From positions 62,001 to 126,000 of the forward strand of contig MKVQ01000022.1 of NCBI GenBank assembly GCA_001899635.1: a stretch of 64,000 bases of DNA. Reading direction: 5' to 3'. The translations under genes were made by a program, and so were the position numbers. Source of the stretch: Myxococcales bacterium 68-20 (GTDB lineage Bacteria > Myxococcota_A > Polyangia > Polyangiales > Polyangiaceae). Positions 17,508 through 26,622 of the stretch are shown here, one piece after another (the stretch's first letter is position 1; each line of letters starts with the position of its first letter). The notes beneath the pieces are model-generated. The model had not been told where the DNA came from and did not search any database. It was given only the letters and a program-made list of their open reading frames with translations.

Positions 17508-18521
17508 ATGCGTTCCATGTCGCTCGCCTCGGACGCCGCACGCGCGATCCACGCCGAGCACCCCGCGATCGATCTGCACGCCGACACGCTGATGTGGTCG
17601 CGCTGGATCGGCTACGACATCCACAAGGCACACGAGCCTCCGCTCCCGTTCGCGGCGCTCGGCGGTCACGTCGACCTCCCCCGCATGCGCGAGGGAGGCA
17701 TGGGCGCGCAGTTCTTCGGGCTGGTCTCGCTCCCGCTTGCGGATCGGCCGCGCGGGATGGCGCGCACCGTCCACGAGCAGATCGATGCGCTCGACCGCCA
17801 GATGGCGCACAAGCCGGGCGCGCTCCGCCTCGTGCGCACGGCAGCCGAGATCGAGCAATGCAAGGCGGAAGGCGTGATGGGCGCGCTCCTCGGGATCGAG
17901 GGTGCCCACGCGCTCGAGGGTGCCCTCGACAACGTCACCACGTTCGCGAGGCGCGGCGTGCGCTACATCGGCTTCCTCCACTTCAGCTCGAACGAGGCCG
18001 GCTATCCGGCGTACGGGCGCGGGCGTCGGGACACCGACGGGCTCACCTCCTGGGGCTTCGAGCTCGTCGAGCGCTGCGAAGCCGAAGGTGTGCTCGTCGA
18101 TCTCGCTCACATCAACAAGCGCGGCTTCCTCGACGCGTGCAGCATCGCGAGGAAGCCGCCGATCGTCAGCCACACCGGCGTGCTCGGCGCGTTCGAGCAC
18201 TGGCGCAACATCGACGATGAACAGCTCCGCGCCGTCGCCGACAAGGGCGGCGTCGTCGGCGTCATCTTTTGCCCGAAGTTCGTCGGTGGCGACGGCCTCG
18301 AGCCGGTCGTCCAGCACCTCAAGCACATCGTCGACATCGTCGGCGAGGATGCGCCCGCGCTCGGCAGCGATTGGGACGGCTTCATCGTCCCGACCCAGCC
18401 CCTCAAGGATCCACGTGGTCTGCCGCTGCTCACCGATGCCCTCCTCGCGGCCGGGTTCTCGAGCAAGGCCATCGGCAAGATCCTCCGCGACAACGTCATG
18501 CGCGTCCTCGACGAGGCCTAG
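17508..18521 (+). CDS. Membrane dipeptidase (peptidase family M19)
   Basis: 337 residues from the ATG at 17508. Zinc-ligand motifs of the M19 (renal dipeptidase) family are in order: DLHADT (His24, Asp26), GIEGAH with its bridging Glu near residue 130, VDLAHINKRG, IVSHTG and GSDWDG. It hydrolyses dipeptides, often with broad specificity including D-amino acids. No signal peptide or membrane anchor is seen, so a cytosolic site is likely. It is divergent from the cysteine operon; its product could supply amino acids, but no direct link is visible. The stop is 4 bases before the next gene. Confidence 0.9.
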   Translation: MRSMSLASDAARAIHAEHPAIDLHADTLMWSRWIGYDIHKAHEPPLPFAALGGHVDLPRMREGGMGAQFFGLVSLPLADRPRGMARTVHEQIDALDRQMAHKPGALRLVRTAAEIEQCKAEGVMGALLGIEGAHALEGALDNVTTFARRGVRYIGFLHFSSNEAGYPAYGRGRRDTDGLTSWGFELVERCEAEGVLVDLAHINKRGFLDACSIARKPPIVSHTGVLGAFEHWRNIDDEQLRAVADKGGVVGVIFCPKFVGGDGLEPVVQHLKHIVDIVGEDAPALGSDWDGFIVPTQPLKDPRGLPLLTDALLAAGFSSKAIGKILRDNVMRVLDEA

Positions 18522-18525
18522 CGTC

Positions 18526-19575
18526 GTGCGCGCGGCCTACGAGCGAGCGACCGTCCTCGAGCTAGGTGCGCGCGGCGTCCTCGATGGCGCACCGTTCACG
18601 CTCGCCGGACGCACGTGCGTCCGCGGACGCCGCGGCGCGATCTGGAACGAGTGGCGCCTCTCTTTCGAAGACGGCAGGTCCCTGTTCCTCGTCGAGTCCC
18701 CGCTCGGGCTCGCCGTCTACGACGAAGGGACGCTGACCCCCGCGTTTGCGTCCGTCACGGTGGGCGCGCCGCTCGACACCGGCTTCGTCGTCGTCGATCG
18801 CGGAGAGGCGACCCGCGTCGCGCAGTGGGGCGACGTCGAAGACGCGCCCTCCAGGTACGCCTACGCCGACCTGTCGTCGCGCGCGGGCGCCGTCGCCACG
18901 ATCGACTTCGGTGCTGCGAGCGGTCCGAGCGCTGGAGGCGGCGACCTTTCGAGCTCGCCGCCCCGCGTCTACGTCGGCCGGAAGGTGGGCTTCGCCGAGG
19001 TGGGACTCTCCCCCGTCTCCGCGTGCGAGCCGCTGCTGATCCGCGCGCCCGAGGTCTCGCGACCGGCCGGCGTCGAGACCTGGCTCGAGATCGGCGACGA
19101 AGGCGAGCTCGACGGCGTCCGATTTCGCGTGGCCGGTGTGCTCGGCCGCTGCCTCGATGTCGGGACGGACGAACGCGTGTCGTGGGAGGAGTATCTCCTC
19201 GTCGCTCGTGGGGTCGGCGGCGTCCGATGGCTCGTCGTCGCGAGCGGTCACTGGAGCTTCGTCGAGCCGGTCGAGGCCGGGCTCGTCGGCGAGTCGGAAG
19301 CATCGGCCTCGCTGGACGGCGTCGTCTACGACTTCCTCTCCGAAGGCACGGCTCGCGTCGAGTGGGCTGCCGGCGATCTCCCGTGGGAGGTCGCAATCGG
19401 CGATGCATCGAGCGTGAAGGACTTCGTCCACGCGCCTTGGGTCCTCACGAAGGAGTGGACCTCCGACGAGCTGACGTGGTCCCGCGCGATCCATGTCCGG
19501 CCGGACGCGATCGCGAAGGCGTTCGGGAAGCGATCGCTGCCGAGACCACGCGGACGCGCCCCGAACGAGCCGTGA
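18526..19575 (+). CDS. DUF4178-type protein with two similar domains
   Basis: 349 residues from a GTG 4 bases after the dipeptidase stop. Two related halves are visible: LDGAPFTLAGRTCVRGRRG with a following WNEWRLSFEDG, and LDGVRFRVAGVLGRCLDVG with a following SWEEYLLVARG. Each has the pattern of a glycine turn, a short strand, a W(N/E)E(W/Y) segment and a hydrophobic strand that marks DUF4178 domains. DUF4178 function is unknown; members often lie near secreted or membrane stress proteins. The C-terminus is basic (KRSLPRPRGR). No signal peptide or transmembrane segment, so it is probably cytosolic. Confidence 0.65.
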   Translation: MRAAYERATVLELGARGVLDGAPFTLAGRTCVRGRRGAIWNEWRLSFEDGRSLFLVESPLGLAVYDEGTLTPAFASVTVGAPLDTGFVVVDRGEATRVAQWGDVEDAPSRYAYADLSSRAGAVATIDFGAASGPSAGGGDLSSSPPRVYVGRKVGFAEVGLSPVSACEPLLIRAPEVSRPAGVETWLEIGDEGELDGVRFRVAGVLGRCLDVGTDERVSWEEYLLVARGVGGVRWLVVASGHWSFVEPVEAGLVGESEASASLDGVVYDFLSEGTARVEWAAGDLPWEVAIGDASSVKDFVHAPWVLTKEWTSDELTWSRAIHVRPDAIAKAFGKRSLPRPRGRAPNEP

Positions 19576-19607
19576 CCGCGAGGCTCGACGGCCCTGCGCG
19601 AGACGCT

Positions 19608-20120
19608 TTAGGTCACGCTCTCGACGTCGAGCCCATTGCGCTCGAGGCGCCTTCGGATCCGCTCGCGGAGCTCGTCTGCGCCCGTGCCGGCGAGCTCCAC
19701 TCGGACGCGCCCGTCGTCCGAGTGCACGGTCACCAGCGTGCCGGCATGACGACCCGCGCCGAGCTCGAGCTGCACCGAGCCTCGCCGCCGGTCGCCCGCC
19801 CACGCGATTCGCTTCACGAGCTGCGGGAGGAGCTCCTCCATCGAGACACGCGCGCGCGGGCCGACGTCTTCCTGGCCGAGCGGCGCGCCCACCGTGGTCT
19901 GCACCGGCGGCCCGAGCTGCAGAGGCGCCAGCTGAGCCGCGCGGCGCGTCTCCGGATCGAGCGGGTCGAGCTCCGGCTTGTCCGCCCTCTCATCGAAGCC
20001 CGCCTCCTCGCGTGTCGCGTTCCGAGCAGGCGGAGCGTCCTCGGTCGGCGCCTTCGGGTGGTGGAGGTGGTCGCTCGGACGGGGCGTCGGGGAAGCGAGC
20101 GGTCGCCTCGTCGTCCCCAT
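19608..20120 (-). CDS. Hypothetical protein with FliK/type III hook-length-control-like C-terminus
   Basis: 170 residues if translated from the ATG at 20120; a GTG at 20132 is also possible and neither has a clear ribosome-binding site. The first 90 residues are Pro/Ala/Arg rich and probably disordered. The last 80 (from VSMEELLPQLVKRIAW through VQLELGAG, GTLVTVHSDDGRVRVELAG to LERNGLDVESVT) fit the pattern of the FliK/YscP C-terminal domain: helix, strand with ELxxG, strand, long helix, Gly-Leu end. No other flagellar or type III secretion gene is in the window, so this is an orphan. The upstream 500 bases (20121-20627) hold no convincing gene, only a 7-bp GCCCAGC/GCTGGGC hairpin at 20394-20413 and short GTTTGTCGC repeats. 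Confidence 0.5.
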   Translation of the reverse strand: MGTTRRPLASPTPRPSDHLHHPKAPTEDAPPARNATREEAGFDERADKPELDPLDPETRRAAQLAPLQLGPPVQTTVGAPLGQEDVGPRARVSMEELLPQLVKRIAWAGDRRRGSVQLELGAGRHAGTLVTVHSDDGRVRVELAGTGADELRERIRRRLERNGLDVESVT

Positions 20121-20627
20121 CCCCGGCTGCACGATGCCGTGCGCGCCCGGCCCGGAGTGTCCGCCGCTTCGCGCAGCCAACAAGAGCTGCGCGAACGGTT
20201 GGGCCGGGCCGCCTCGTGGACACGCTCGCGGAACGGCGTTCTCCGACCTAGGACAGGGACGCGGAGCATTCGTGGTCGGCAGGTTTCCAGAAAACGAGCT
20301 CACGTGCGCCCGTCGGCCGCCATGGCGGAGCGTTGCGCGTTCTTTCGCGCCCGGGGCTCGTCCCGCCATCGCTGCGGTTGGGCTTCGCGCCTTGCCCAGC
20401 ACCGGCGCTGGGCAACGCGTCGCGTTTGTCGCGTTTGTCGCATCTCCTGACGCCGTGCGCCCGGCCCCACGCCCTCGCCGGCACGGAATGTGTCTCGAGA
20501 TCGCGGTCACGCCCCTTGAAGCCAACCATCCCACACGCTACCGTTCGAGTCGGCCTGGGGGGGTCGCCGGCGGTCCCCACCGTGTCCGCCGGCGGAACTG
20601 CCACCGGCGCGAGGAGCCCTCCCGCAT

Positions 20628-21908
20628 TTGACGATCCCTCTAGGACCGATCGTACTGGCCATCCTGGCCTCCGCCATCGGCTCGCTGTTCGCTTGCGCCG
20701 ACGCCGCGCTGACGTCGCTTCCCGAGGCCCGGCTGCAGGCCCTCGTCGAGGCGAAGGATTCGGGCTTCGTCCGCTATTCGGCCGACCGGCTGCGCTTGCT
20801 CTCGCGGTGGCTCGTGGCCCGGGTCCTCGCGATCAGCCTCGCGGCCGTCGTGCTCGCGGATGCTTTCCGGGACGAGCTGGGGCCGAGCCTTTCCGCGTTC
20901 TGTGCGGTGGTCATCTCGGTCCTCGTCTACGCGACGTTTGCCGAGGTCCTCGGCACCATCGCCCGGCACCGGCCGGAAGAGGTGGGGCGCTGGGCGCTGC
21001 GCTTCTTGAAGCCGATCGAGCTCCTGCTCCTCCCCGTGGCGGAGCCCCTCGCCCTCCTCGGCCGGTTCGTCGGCAAGAAGGTGCCCGAGAACGCCGACGC
21101 CCGGCTGACGGAGACCGAGGTCGAGTGGATCGTCGCTCAGGGAGAGAAGGCTGGCTCGCTCGAGAAAGAGCCGGCGACGATGATCCGCAACGTGCTCGAC
21201 TTCAAGCACCTCACCGCCCGTGAGGTCATGATCCCGCGCCGTCGGATCTCGGCCATCCAGGCGACCATGCCGCTCGATCAGGTGCTCGAGCACGTCATCA
21301 AGGACGGCCACTCGCGCTACCCCGTCTTTCGTGACTCGCTCGACAACGTGGTCGGGCTCCTCTACGTGAAGGACCTCTTCGACGTCGTCCGCCAGCAGAA
21401 GCTGGGCGTGATGAAGCTCGATGAGCTCGTCCGCAAGCCGGTGCTCTTCGTCACCGAGACGCAGGGGGCGCTCAGCGTGCTCCGCGAGATGCGCGGGCGA
21501 CGGCTCCACCTCGCGATCGTCACCGACGAGTTCGGCGGCACCGGCGGTATCGTCACGCTCGAGGACATCATCGAGGAGATCGTCGGCGACATCCGTGACG
21601 AGTACGACACCGAAGAGGTCGCGCCGATCCAGAAGCTCGCCGAGGGCCGCTACGTCGCCGACGCGGCGATCCCGATCGCGGACCTCGAGCTGCATCTCGG
21701 GAAGAAGCTGCCCGAGGACGGCGACTTCGAGTCGCTCGGCGGCCTCATCGTCCACCGCGCCGGTCGCGTTCCGGAGGTCGGGGCCACGGTGACGCTCGAC
21801 GGCTACAAGCTGATCGTTCGCGAAGCGGACGAGACGCGCGTGGTGAAGGTCGAGATCGTGCGCTCCGAGCCCGAGCTCGCTCCGCCCGCCGAGGCGCCGG
21901 CGTCGTGA
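20628..21908 (+). CDS. CorC/HlyC-type CNNM-CBS membrane protein
   Basis: 426 residues. The N-terminal DUF21/CNNM membrane domain (about residues 1-130, helices such as ILASAIGSLFACADAAL and ISLAAVVLADAF) is followed by a CBS pair (MIPRRRISAIQATMPLDQVL ... FGGTGGIVTLEDIIEEIVGDI) and a CorC/HlyC C-terminal domain. Such proteins are linked to magnesium/cobalt efflux and cation homeostasis at the inner membrane. The start is TTG at 20628, with GAGGAG 11 bases before. The next gene overlaps by 4 bases (GTGA). Transport substrate is not decidable from sequence. Confidence 0.88.
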   Translation: MTIPLGPIVLAILASAIGSLFACADAALTSLPEARLQALVEAKDSGFVRYSADRLRLLSRWLVARVLAISLAAVVLADAFRDELGPSLSAFCAVVISVLVYATFAEVLGTIARHRPEEVGRWALRFLKPIELLLLPVAEPLALLGRFVGKKVPENADARLTETEVEWIVAQGEKAGSLEKEPATMIRNVLDFKHLTAREVMIPRRRISAIQATMPLDQVLEHVIKDGHSRYPVFRDSLDNVVGLLYVKDLFDVVRQQKLGVMKLDELVRKPVLFVTETQGALSVLREMRGRRLHLAIVTDEFGGTGGIVTLEDIIEEIVGDIRDEYDTEEVAPIQKLAEGRYVADAAIPIADLELHLGKKLPEDGDFESLGGLIVHRAGRVPEVGATVTLDGYKLIVREADETRVVKVEIVRSEPELAPPAEAPAS

Positions 21909-22354
21909 GCGATCGCTCGAGCAGCGTCCCCACGCCTCGAGCGAGCCGCCCCACCTCTGGCGTCAGCGCGCGGACCGCTGCCCGAGCTCCTTCCGCCGCC
22001 GCGCGGGCTGCCGCGACGACGGTGGTGCTCGGCGAAGCCGAGGCTGCATCGGTCGCGAGCATCATGGCGACGCTCCCGGATCCCGCCTCGCTTCCCGCCG
22101 GGGCACTCGTGATCGTGGCCGGCGAGATCGCGTCGGTCCGTTCGGCTGGACCGCTCGCGCTGGGCCGGTCGCTCGCGCGAAGCGTGCTCTCCGTCTTCGG
22201 CCGCGCCCGGACGGTCACGCGCGCGCGGCGCTGCAGCGCGCTCGTCGCGCGCGGCTATGTCGACGTCGGCGCCGCCGAGGACGACGCCCACGCGGACCTC
22301 GCGTGGGGCTATGCGCCAGAAACAGCAAAGGCGTCCGCTTCGGAAGAAGCGTGA
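21905..22354 (+). CDS. Hypothetical protein, 149 aa
   Basis: Begins with a GTG that overlaps the preceding stop (GTGA), so it is cotranslated with the CorC-type gene. The first 55 residues are Ala/Ser/Arg/Thr rich and disordered; the rest contains a possible short helix pair (LPAGALVIVAGEIASVRSAG, LARSVLSVFGRA) and an acidic tail (EDDAHADLAWGYAPE). No family was recognised. The stop lies inside a strong hairpin shared with the end of the convergent gene. Confidence 0.55.
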   Translation: MSDRSSSVPTPRASRPTSGVSARTAARAPSAAARAAATTVVLGEAEAASVASIMATLPDPASLPAGALVIVAGEIASVRSAGPLALGRSLARSVLSVFGRARTVTRARRCSALVARGYVDVGAAEDDAHADLAWGYAPETAKASASEEA

Positions 22355-22358
22355 CGCC
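22330..22358. terminator. Hairpin between convergent genes, probable bidirectional terminator
   Basis: GGCGTC and CGCTTC pair with GAAGCG and GACGCC around a GGAA loop, with one bulged T. It covers the stop of the plus-strand gene and lies about 30 bases after the minus-strand gene's stop. The minus side is followed by a weak T-rich stretch (TTTGCTGTTT). Confidence 0.6.
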
Positions 22359-22390
22359 TTCGATGCAGCGCGGTCAGAAGCAGTAACTGC

Positions 22391-23614
22391 TTACTGAACC
22401 TTGTTGAGCCCGGTGACCAGACGGTCGGCCTTCTCGAGCAGGCCGGGCTTCGGCTCGCTGATCGCTTCGCCCGCGGCCGGGGCCTCACCACGGATGTCGC
22501 TGATCAGGCGCGAGAGCTGGCTGACGAGCTGGCCGACCTGACCGGCGGTCTCGCTCGGGAACGCGGCGTCGACCGACTGCGGCACGACGTAGGCCGCGCC
22601 CGGCTTGTCGAGCGAGGTCAGCTTCGGCGCGGTGACGGCAGCCTTCCTGCGCGGGTCGACTGCGGTGAACTCGGCCGGCATCGACGCGCTGAGCTCGATC
22701 GGCTTCTGGAGCGGTGCGAGGACGGCGTACGGGTTCTTCGCGCTGTCCTTGTCCATGAGGACGACGAAGCTCACCGCCGGCGGCTTGCCGGAGGCCTGCG
22801 CCGCGAGCTGCTCCGTCATCGGCTTCTGGAGCTTGGCGAGGAGGCCCATCAGGGCGTTCTTGCGGTCGTTCGCCGCCTGGACGCTGGAGATGTACTCGAT
22901 GAGGCCGCTCGTGGTGTCCTGCGTGAACCCGCTGAAGCGGACGCCCGCGAGCTTGGTTCCGTCGAAGTCGACGTTGACCGCGCTGAGATCCTTCGCGAGC
23001 GTGTCGGGGAACTTCTTTTCCTTGGCGAGCTTGTCGCGGCCCGCCTCGAGCTTCTCGGCGAGGGACTTGAGCTGCTCGCGCGAGGTGCCGACGTCGCCTG
23101 CGAGCGACTTCGCGTGCGCGACCGACTGCGTGCGCCCCTTGTTCGTCTCCTGCGCGCCGCCGGCGATGTAGCCGATCGCGCCGAGCACGACACCGAAGAT
23201 GATGCCGACCATGAGCCCCTGCTTGCGGGCGCCCTTGCGAGCTTCCTGCACGGTGAGCTCGTCGACCTCGATGCGCTGCGGCTGCGGAAGCGCGGCCGGA
23301 GCTTGCGAACGCGCAGGCGCCGGCTGCGCCATCGCAGCTGCGAGCGGGTTCGACGGATCGAGGTTCACCGCGCCCGACTTGAACGCCGGCGGCGGCCCGA
23401 CGGGGATGCCCGGCGGGACGGGCAGCCCTCCTCCGGATTGCACCGCGCCCGGAGTCGGGGCGGGTGCGACGCTCCCCGAGCTGCCTGCAGGAGTCGGAGC
23501 AGCGGCGGGAGCGGGAATGCCACCTACCGCCGGCGGCGGCGGCGTGGCGCCACCCACGGCGGTCTTGCCGAGGCGGGCCTTGAGATCGATCTTCGGCTTC
23601 TTTTCGTCGGCCAT
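22391..23614 (-). CDS. Hypothetical Pro/Ala-rich membrane-anchored protein, 407 aa
   Basis: Residues 1-115 are a Pro/Ala/Gly-rich cytosolic region starting MADEKKPKIDLKARLGKTAVGG. One transmembrane helix follows at about 133-153 (GLMVGIIFGVVLGAIGYIAGG). The rest is helical and charged, with a coiled-coil-like stretch (REQLKSLAEKLEAGRDKLAKE) and a mixed alpha/beta end. It thus resembles a single-pass protein with an extracytoplasmic coiled-coil region. The LKARLGK start motif is seen in myxobacterial proteins with disordered Pro-rich tails. No known family. Convergent with the upstream plus-strand gene. Confidence 0.65.
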   Translation of the reverse strand: MADEKKPKIDLKARLGKTAVGGATPPPPAVGGIPAPAAAPTPAGSSGSVAPAPTPGAVQSGGGLPVPPGIPVGPPPAFKSGAVNLDPSNPLAAAMAQPAPARSQAPAALPQPQRIEVDELTVQEARKGARKQGLMVGIIFGVVLGAIGYIAGGAQETNKGRTQSVAHAKSLAGDVGTSREQLKSLAEKLEAGRDKLAKEKKFPDTLAKDLSAVNVDFDGTKLAGVRFSGFTQDTTSGLIEYISSVQAANDRKNALMGLLAKLQKPMTEQLAAQASGKPPAVSFVVLMDKDSAKNPYAVLAPLQKPIELSASMPAEFTAVDPRRKAAVTAPKLTSLDKPGAAYVVPQSVDAAFPSETAGQVGQLVSQLSRLISDIRGEAPAAGEAISEPKPGLLEKADRLVTGLNKVQ

Positions 23615-23875
23615 CGAGCCCCCAGGGGAGGATGCGAGCGGTGCGGACGCTACGGGAAAAATCGAGTGCCTGGCGACGGGTGATCCCCAGGGAAACTGCG
23701 CGCCACCTTATTGATTTTCATCCATGTTCGCAACATCACTGGACGTCTCGTCCGTAGCGAGAATTTGCGCGCTGGAGACACGACCGTCACCGGGCCGAGT
23801 TCCCTGCCGCGATCGCGGATCGACCGGGTTCGCGCGGTGTTCGAACCTCCGCGAGCCCTCCGCTTGGACTGCAAT

Positions 23876-24091
23876 GTGTCGTCTCGGAATCTCGTCGAAA
23901 CGGCGCACACTATCCCACCATTCGACAACACGATCGTGATCACCAACCGCCGCCGTGAGGTTCGTTCTCCGATGCGGGAGGCGTTCGCCAACACGTTCAT
24001 CGACGGGAGGCCGTACACCGTCGAGGTCATCGACGCGTCGCCGAGCGGGTTCGCCATCCAACGCGCGCCGAATACCGCGCGCCGCGCTTGA
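23876..24091 (+). CDS. Possible truncated PilZ-like protein
   Basis: The open frame (in frame upstream to at least 23711) ends with the two c-di-GMP contact motifs of PilZ domains: RRREVR (RxxxR box) and, 20 residues on, EVIDASPSGFAI (DxSxxG box). The protein then stops after RAPNTARRA, so most of the usual roughly 100-residue PilZ beta barrel is missing. The start is uncertain; the GTG at 23876 is a placeholder and neither a ribosome-binding site nor a clear promoter decides it. It could be a real short PilZ-like protein, a remnant, or chance. The frame has high GC at third positions only in its last 60 codons, which supports a short coding part. Confidence 0.4.
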   Translation: MSSRNLVETAHTIPPFDNTIVITNRRREVRSPMREAFANTFIDGRPYTVEVIDASPSGFAIQRAPNTARRA

Positions 24092-24194
24092 ACCTCCTGT
24101 CGCCGTGGCCGGATGAGCTTCAAATTTCCGCGGCCGCGATGCGTGGTCGACCTCGGTACGTTGGCCCAAGGTGTGCGACTATGCGCGCGCCGCG

Positions 24195-24770
24195 ATGCGC
24201 GTCCTCGTCATCGACAACTACGACTCCTTCACGTTCAACCTCGTCCAATACCTCGGGGAGCTCGGCGCGGACGCCTGGGTCGTGAAGAACGACGGCATCG
24301 ACGCCGACGGCGTCGCCCAGGCGGACGTGAACGGCGTGCTCGTGTCGCCCGGGCCGTGCACGCCGAATGAGGCGGGCGTCTCCCTCTCAGCCGTAGTGTC
24401 CGCCCGCGTCCCCGTGCTCGGCGTGTGCCTCGGGCACCAGTCGATCGGACAGGCCTACGGCGGCAAGGTCGTGCGTGCCCACCGCCTCATGCATGGCCGG
24501 ACCTCGCCCATCCTCCACGCGGGCAAGGGCGTCTTCGCGGGCCTCCCCTCGCCGTTCGAGGCGACGCGGTACCACTCGCTCCTGGTCGAGCGTGACTCGC
24601 TCCCGGACTGCCTCGAGGTGACCGCCTGGACCGCGGAAGGCGAGATCATGGGCATCGCGCACAAGGATCGTCCGATACAGGGCGTCCAGTTCCACCCCGA
24701 GAGCGTCCTCACGACGCACGGCAAGGCCCTGGTCGCCAACTGGGTCCGCTCTCTCGGAGGTGGCCCATGA
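24195..24770 (+). CDS. trpG: Anthranilate synthase glutamine amidotransferase subunit
   Basis: 191 residues. Class I glutamine amidotransferase: nucleophile Cys in GVCLGHQS, oxyanion loop VSPGPCTPNEAG, and catalytic His-Glu in QFHPESVLTTHG. It feeds ammonia to TrpE for anthranilate in tryptophan synthesis (a PabA-type role in folate is possible for such proteins). The ATG at 24195 begins MRVLVIDNYDSF, the conserved N-terminus; a GTG at 24171 with a -10-like TACGTT before it is an alternative. Its stop overlaps trpD (ATGA), so trpG-trpD-trpC form an operon. trpE is not in the window. Confidence 0.93.
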   Translation: MRVLVIDNYDSFTFNLVQYLGELGADAWVVKNDGIDADGVAQADVNGVLVSPGPCTPNEAGVSLSAVVSARVPVLGVCLGHQSIGQAYGGKVVRAHRLMHGRTSPILHAGKGVFAGLPSPFEATRYHSLLVERDSLPDCLEVTAWTAEGEIMGIAHKDRPIQGVQFHPESVLTTHGKALVANWVRSLGGGP

Positions 24771-25825
24771 GCGCCAGCCCCGACGACACGCGGACGAAGC
24801 ACGTGACATTCGCGGAGACGTTCGCGCGCGTGGAGAGAGGCGCGCTCGGCCCCGACGAGGTCCGCGCCGCCTTCGGAGCGATCTTCGACGGAGCGTGGAC
24901 GCCGGTGCAGATCGGCGCGTTTGCGACCTCCCTTCGCCTCCGCGGCGAGACGGCGGAGGCGATCGTCGCCGCCGCCGAGGCCCTTCGCGCGGTGATGACC
25001 GCGGTTGAGCACGGCCTCGATCAGGTCATCGACACATGCGGGACCGGCGGCGACGGCGCGCATACGCTCAACGTGTCGACCGGCGCGGCGATCGTCGTCG
25101 CTGCTTGCGGCGTCCACGTCGCGAAGCACGGCAATCGTTCCGTCTCGAGCCGCTGCGGAAGCGCCGACGTGATCGACGCGCTCGGGATCCCGACCGACGT
25201 CGATCCCGCTCGCCAGGCGCCGATCCTCCGGGAAGCGCACATCGCGTTCCTCATGGCTCCCGCGCATCACCCTGCCCTCCGGCATGCCTCGACGGCTCGG
25301 CGCGAGCTCGGCGTCCGGACCATCTTCAACGCGCTCGGGCCGCTCGTGAACCCGGCACGGACCACGCATCAGCTCGTAGGCGTCTACGACGACGCGCTCC
25401 GGCCGGTCGCCGCCGCCGCGCTCGGCAAGCTCGGCGTTCGTCGCGCCTGGGTGGTCCGGAGCGAGGACGGGCTCGACGAGATCAGCCCGGCCGCCCCCAC
25501 GCGCGTCAGCGTGCTCGAGGACGGCCGCGTCGACGAGCGTGTCGTCCGTCCGGAGGAGTTCGGTGTCGCGCCGATGCCGCTGTCTGCGCTCGCCGGCGGA
25601 GACGCGAGCGACAACGCGGCCGCGATCCGGAGGATCCTCGATGGCGGCGCACACCCGGCAGCGGAGGCGATCGTCCTCAACGCGGCCGCGGCGCTCGTCG
25701 TCGCCCGCGGGACGGAACCTCGCGATGCCGCTGCGGAGGCGCGGGATGCGCTCCGCTCCGGTCGCGCGCGAGAGACGCTCGAGGCATGGGCCACGGCTGC
25801 CCGTCGTGCGAAGGACTCCGGATGA
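24767..25825 (+). CDS. trpD: Anthranilate phosphoribosyltransferase
   Basis: 352 residues. Joins anthranilate and PRPP in step 2 of tryptophan synthesis. The PRPP/anthranilate signature DTCGTGGDGAHTLNVSTG and the following CGVHVAKHGNRSVSSRCGSA are complete, as is the anthranilate-site segment PAHHPALRH. Length is normal for the family. Coupled by 4-base overlaps to trpG before and trpC after. Confidence 0.95.
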   Translation: MSASPDDTRTKHVTFAETFARVERGALGPDEVRAAFGAIFDGAWTPVQIGAFATSLRLRGETAEAIVAAAEALRAVMTAVEHGLDQVIDTCGTGGDGAHTLNVSTGAAIVVAACGVHVAKHGNRSVSSRCGSADVIDALGIPTDVDPARQAPILREAHIAFLMAPAHHPALRHASTARRELGVRTIFNALGPLVNPARTTHQLVGVYDDALRPVAAAALGKLGVRRAWVVRSEDGLDEISPAAPTRVSVLEDGRVDERVVRPEEFGVAPMPLSALAGGDASDNAAAIRRILDGGAHPAAEAIVLNAAAALVVARGTEPRDAAAEARDALRSGRARETLEAWATAARRAKDSG

Positions 25826-26622
25826 CGAACGTCCTCGAGGCCATCCTGCAGACGAAGCGTGAGGAGATCCGCGCCCTCGCGTCCACGCCATGCCGGCCGC
25901 GGCTCGGCGACCCGCGCGGCGCGAGCGTGGTGGCGGGGCTCGTCCGCCGCGGCCAACCCGACACGCTCCGCCTCGTGACGGAGATCAAGCGGCGCAGCCC
26001 GAGCGCAGGCCCGCTCTCGACGGCGCTCTCGGTGGCCGACCGCGCGCTCGCCTATGCGCGAGGTGGCGCCACCATGATCAGCGTCCTCTGCGACGCGCGC
26101 TACTTCGACGGCGGGTTCGACCACGTGGTCGAGGCGCGCCAAGCGCTCGACGGCGCCGGGCTCGCCGTGCCCATCCTGGCGAAGGAGTTCGTGCTCGACG
26201 AGCGGCAGCTCGAGGAGGCGGCGGCCTGTGGAGCCGATGCCGTGCTCCTCATCGTGCGCATCGTCGACGGCGGTCGCCTCGGCCAGCTCGTCACGCGGGC
26301 TCGCGCGCTCGGCCTCGAGCCGCTCGTCGAGGTGGTGACGGAGGAAGAGCTGTCGCTCGCGCTCGACGCGGACGCCAAGGTCATCGGCGTGAACGCGCGC
26401 GACCTCGACACCCTCGTGATGGACGCTGCGCGAGCGGCGCGGGTGCTGGCAGCGATCCCCGACGATCGGATCGCGGTCCATCTCTCCGGTCTCAAGGGCC
26501 CCGAAGACGTCGCCGCGGTGGCGAAGACCGACGTCGATGCTGCGCTCATGGGCGAGGCCCTGATGCGCGAGGACGACCCGGCACCGCTGCTCCAGGCGAT
26601 GCTCGCCGCCGCGCGGACCTGA
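25822..26622 (+). CDS. trpC: Indole-3-glycerol phosphate synthase
   Basis: 266 residues, TIM-barrel enzyme that ring-closes CdRP to indole-3-glycerol phosphate. Catalytic Lys segments EIKRRSPSAGP and AKEFVLDE and the conserved GVNARDLDT and HLSGLKGPEDV are present. Standalone (not fused to TrpF). Its ATG overlaps the trpD stop (ATGA). It closes the trpGDC unit; the next gene, a recombinase, is 96 bases further and probably separately transcribed. Confidence 0.95.
   Translation: MTNVLEAILQTKREEIRALASTPCRPRLGDPRGASVVAGLVRRGQPDTLRLVTEIKRRSPSAGPLSTALSVADRALAYARGGATMISVLCDARYFDGGFDHVVEARQALDGAGLAVPILAKEFVLDERQLEEAAACGADAVLLIVRIVDGGRLGQLVTRARALGLEPLVEVVTEEELSLALDADAKVIGVNARDLDTLVMDAARAARVLAAIPDDRIAVHLSGLKGPEDVAAVAKTDVDAALMGEALMREDDPAPLLQAMLAAART

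Noticed and set aside
20333-20627. Upstream coding extension of the CorC-type gene or a gene in the 20.1-20.6 kb gap
   Set aside because: Frames there are Pro/Arg-rich without motifs, and the TTG at 20628 has a good ribosome-binding site.
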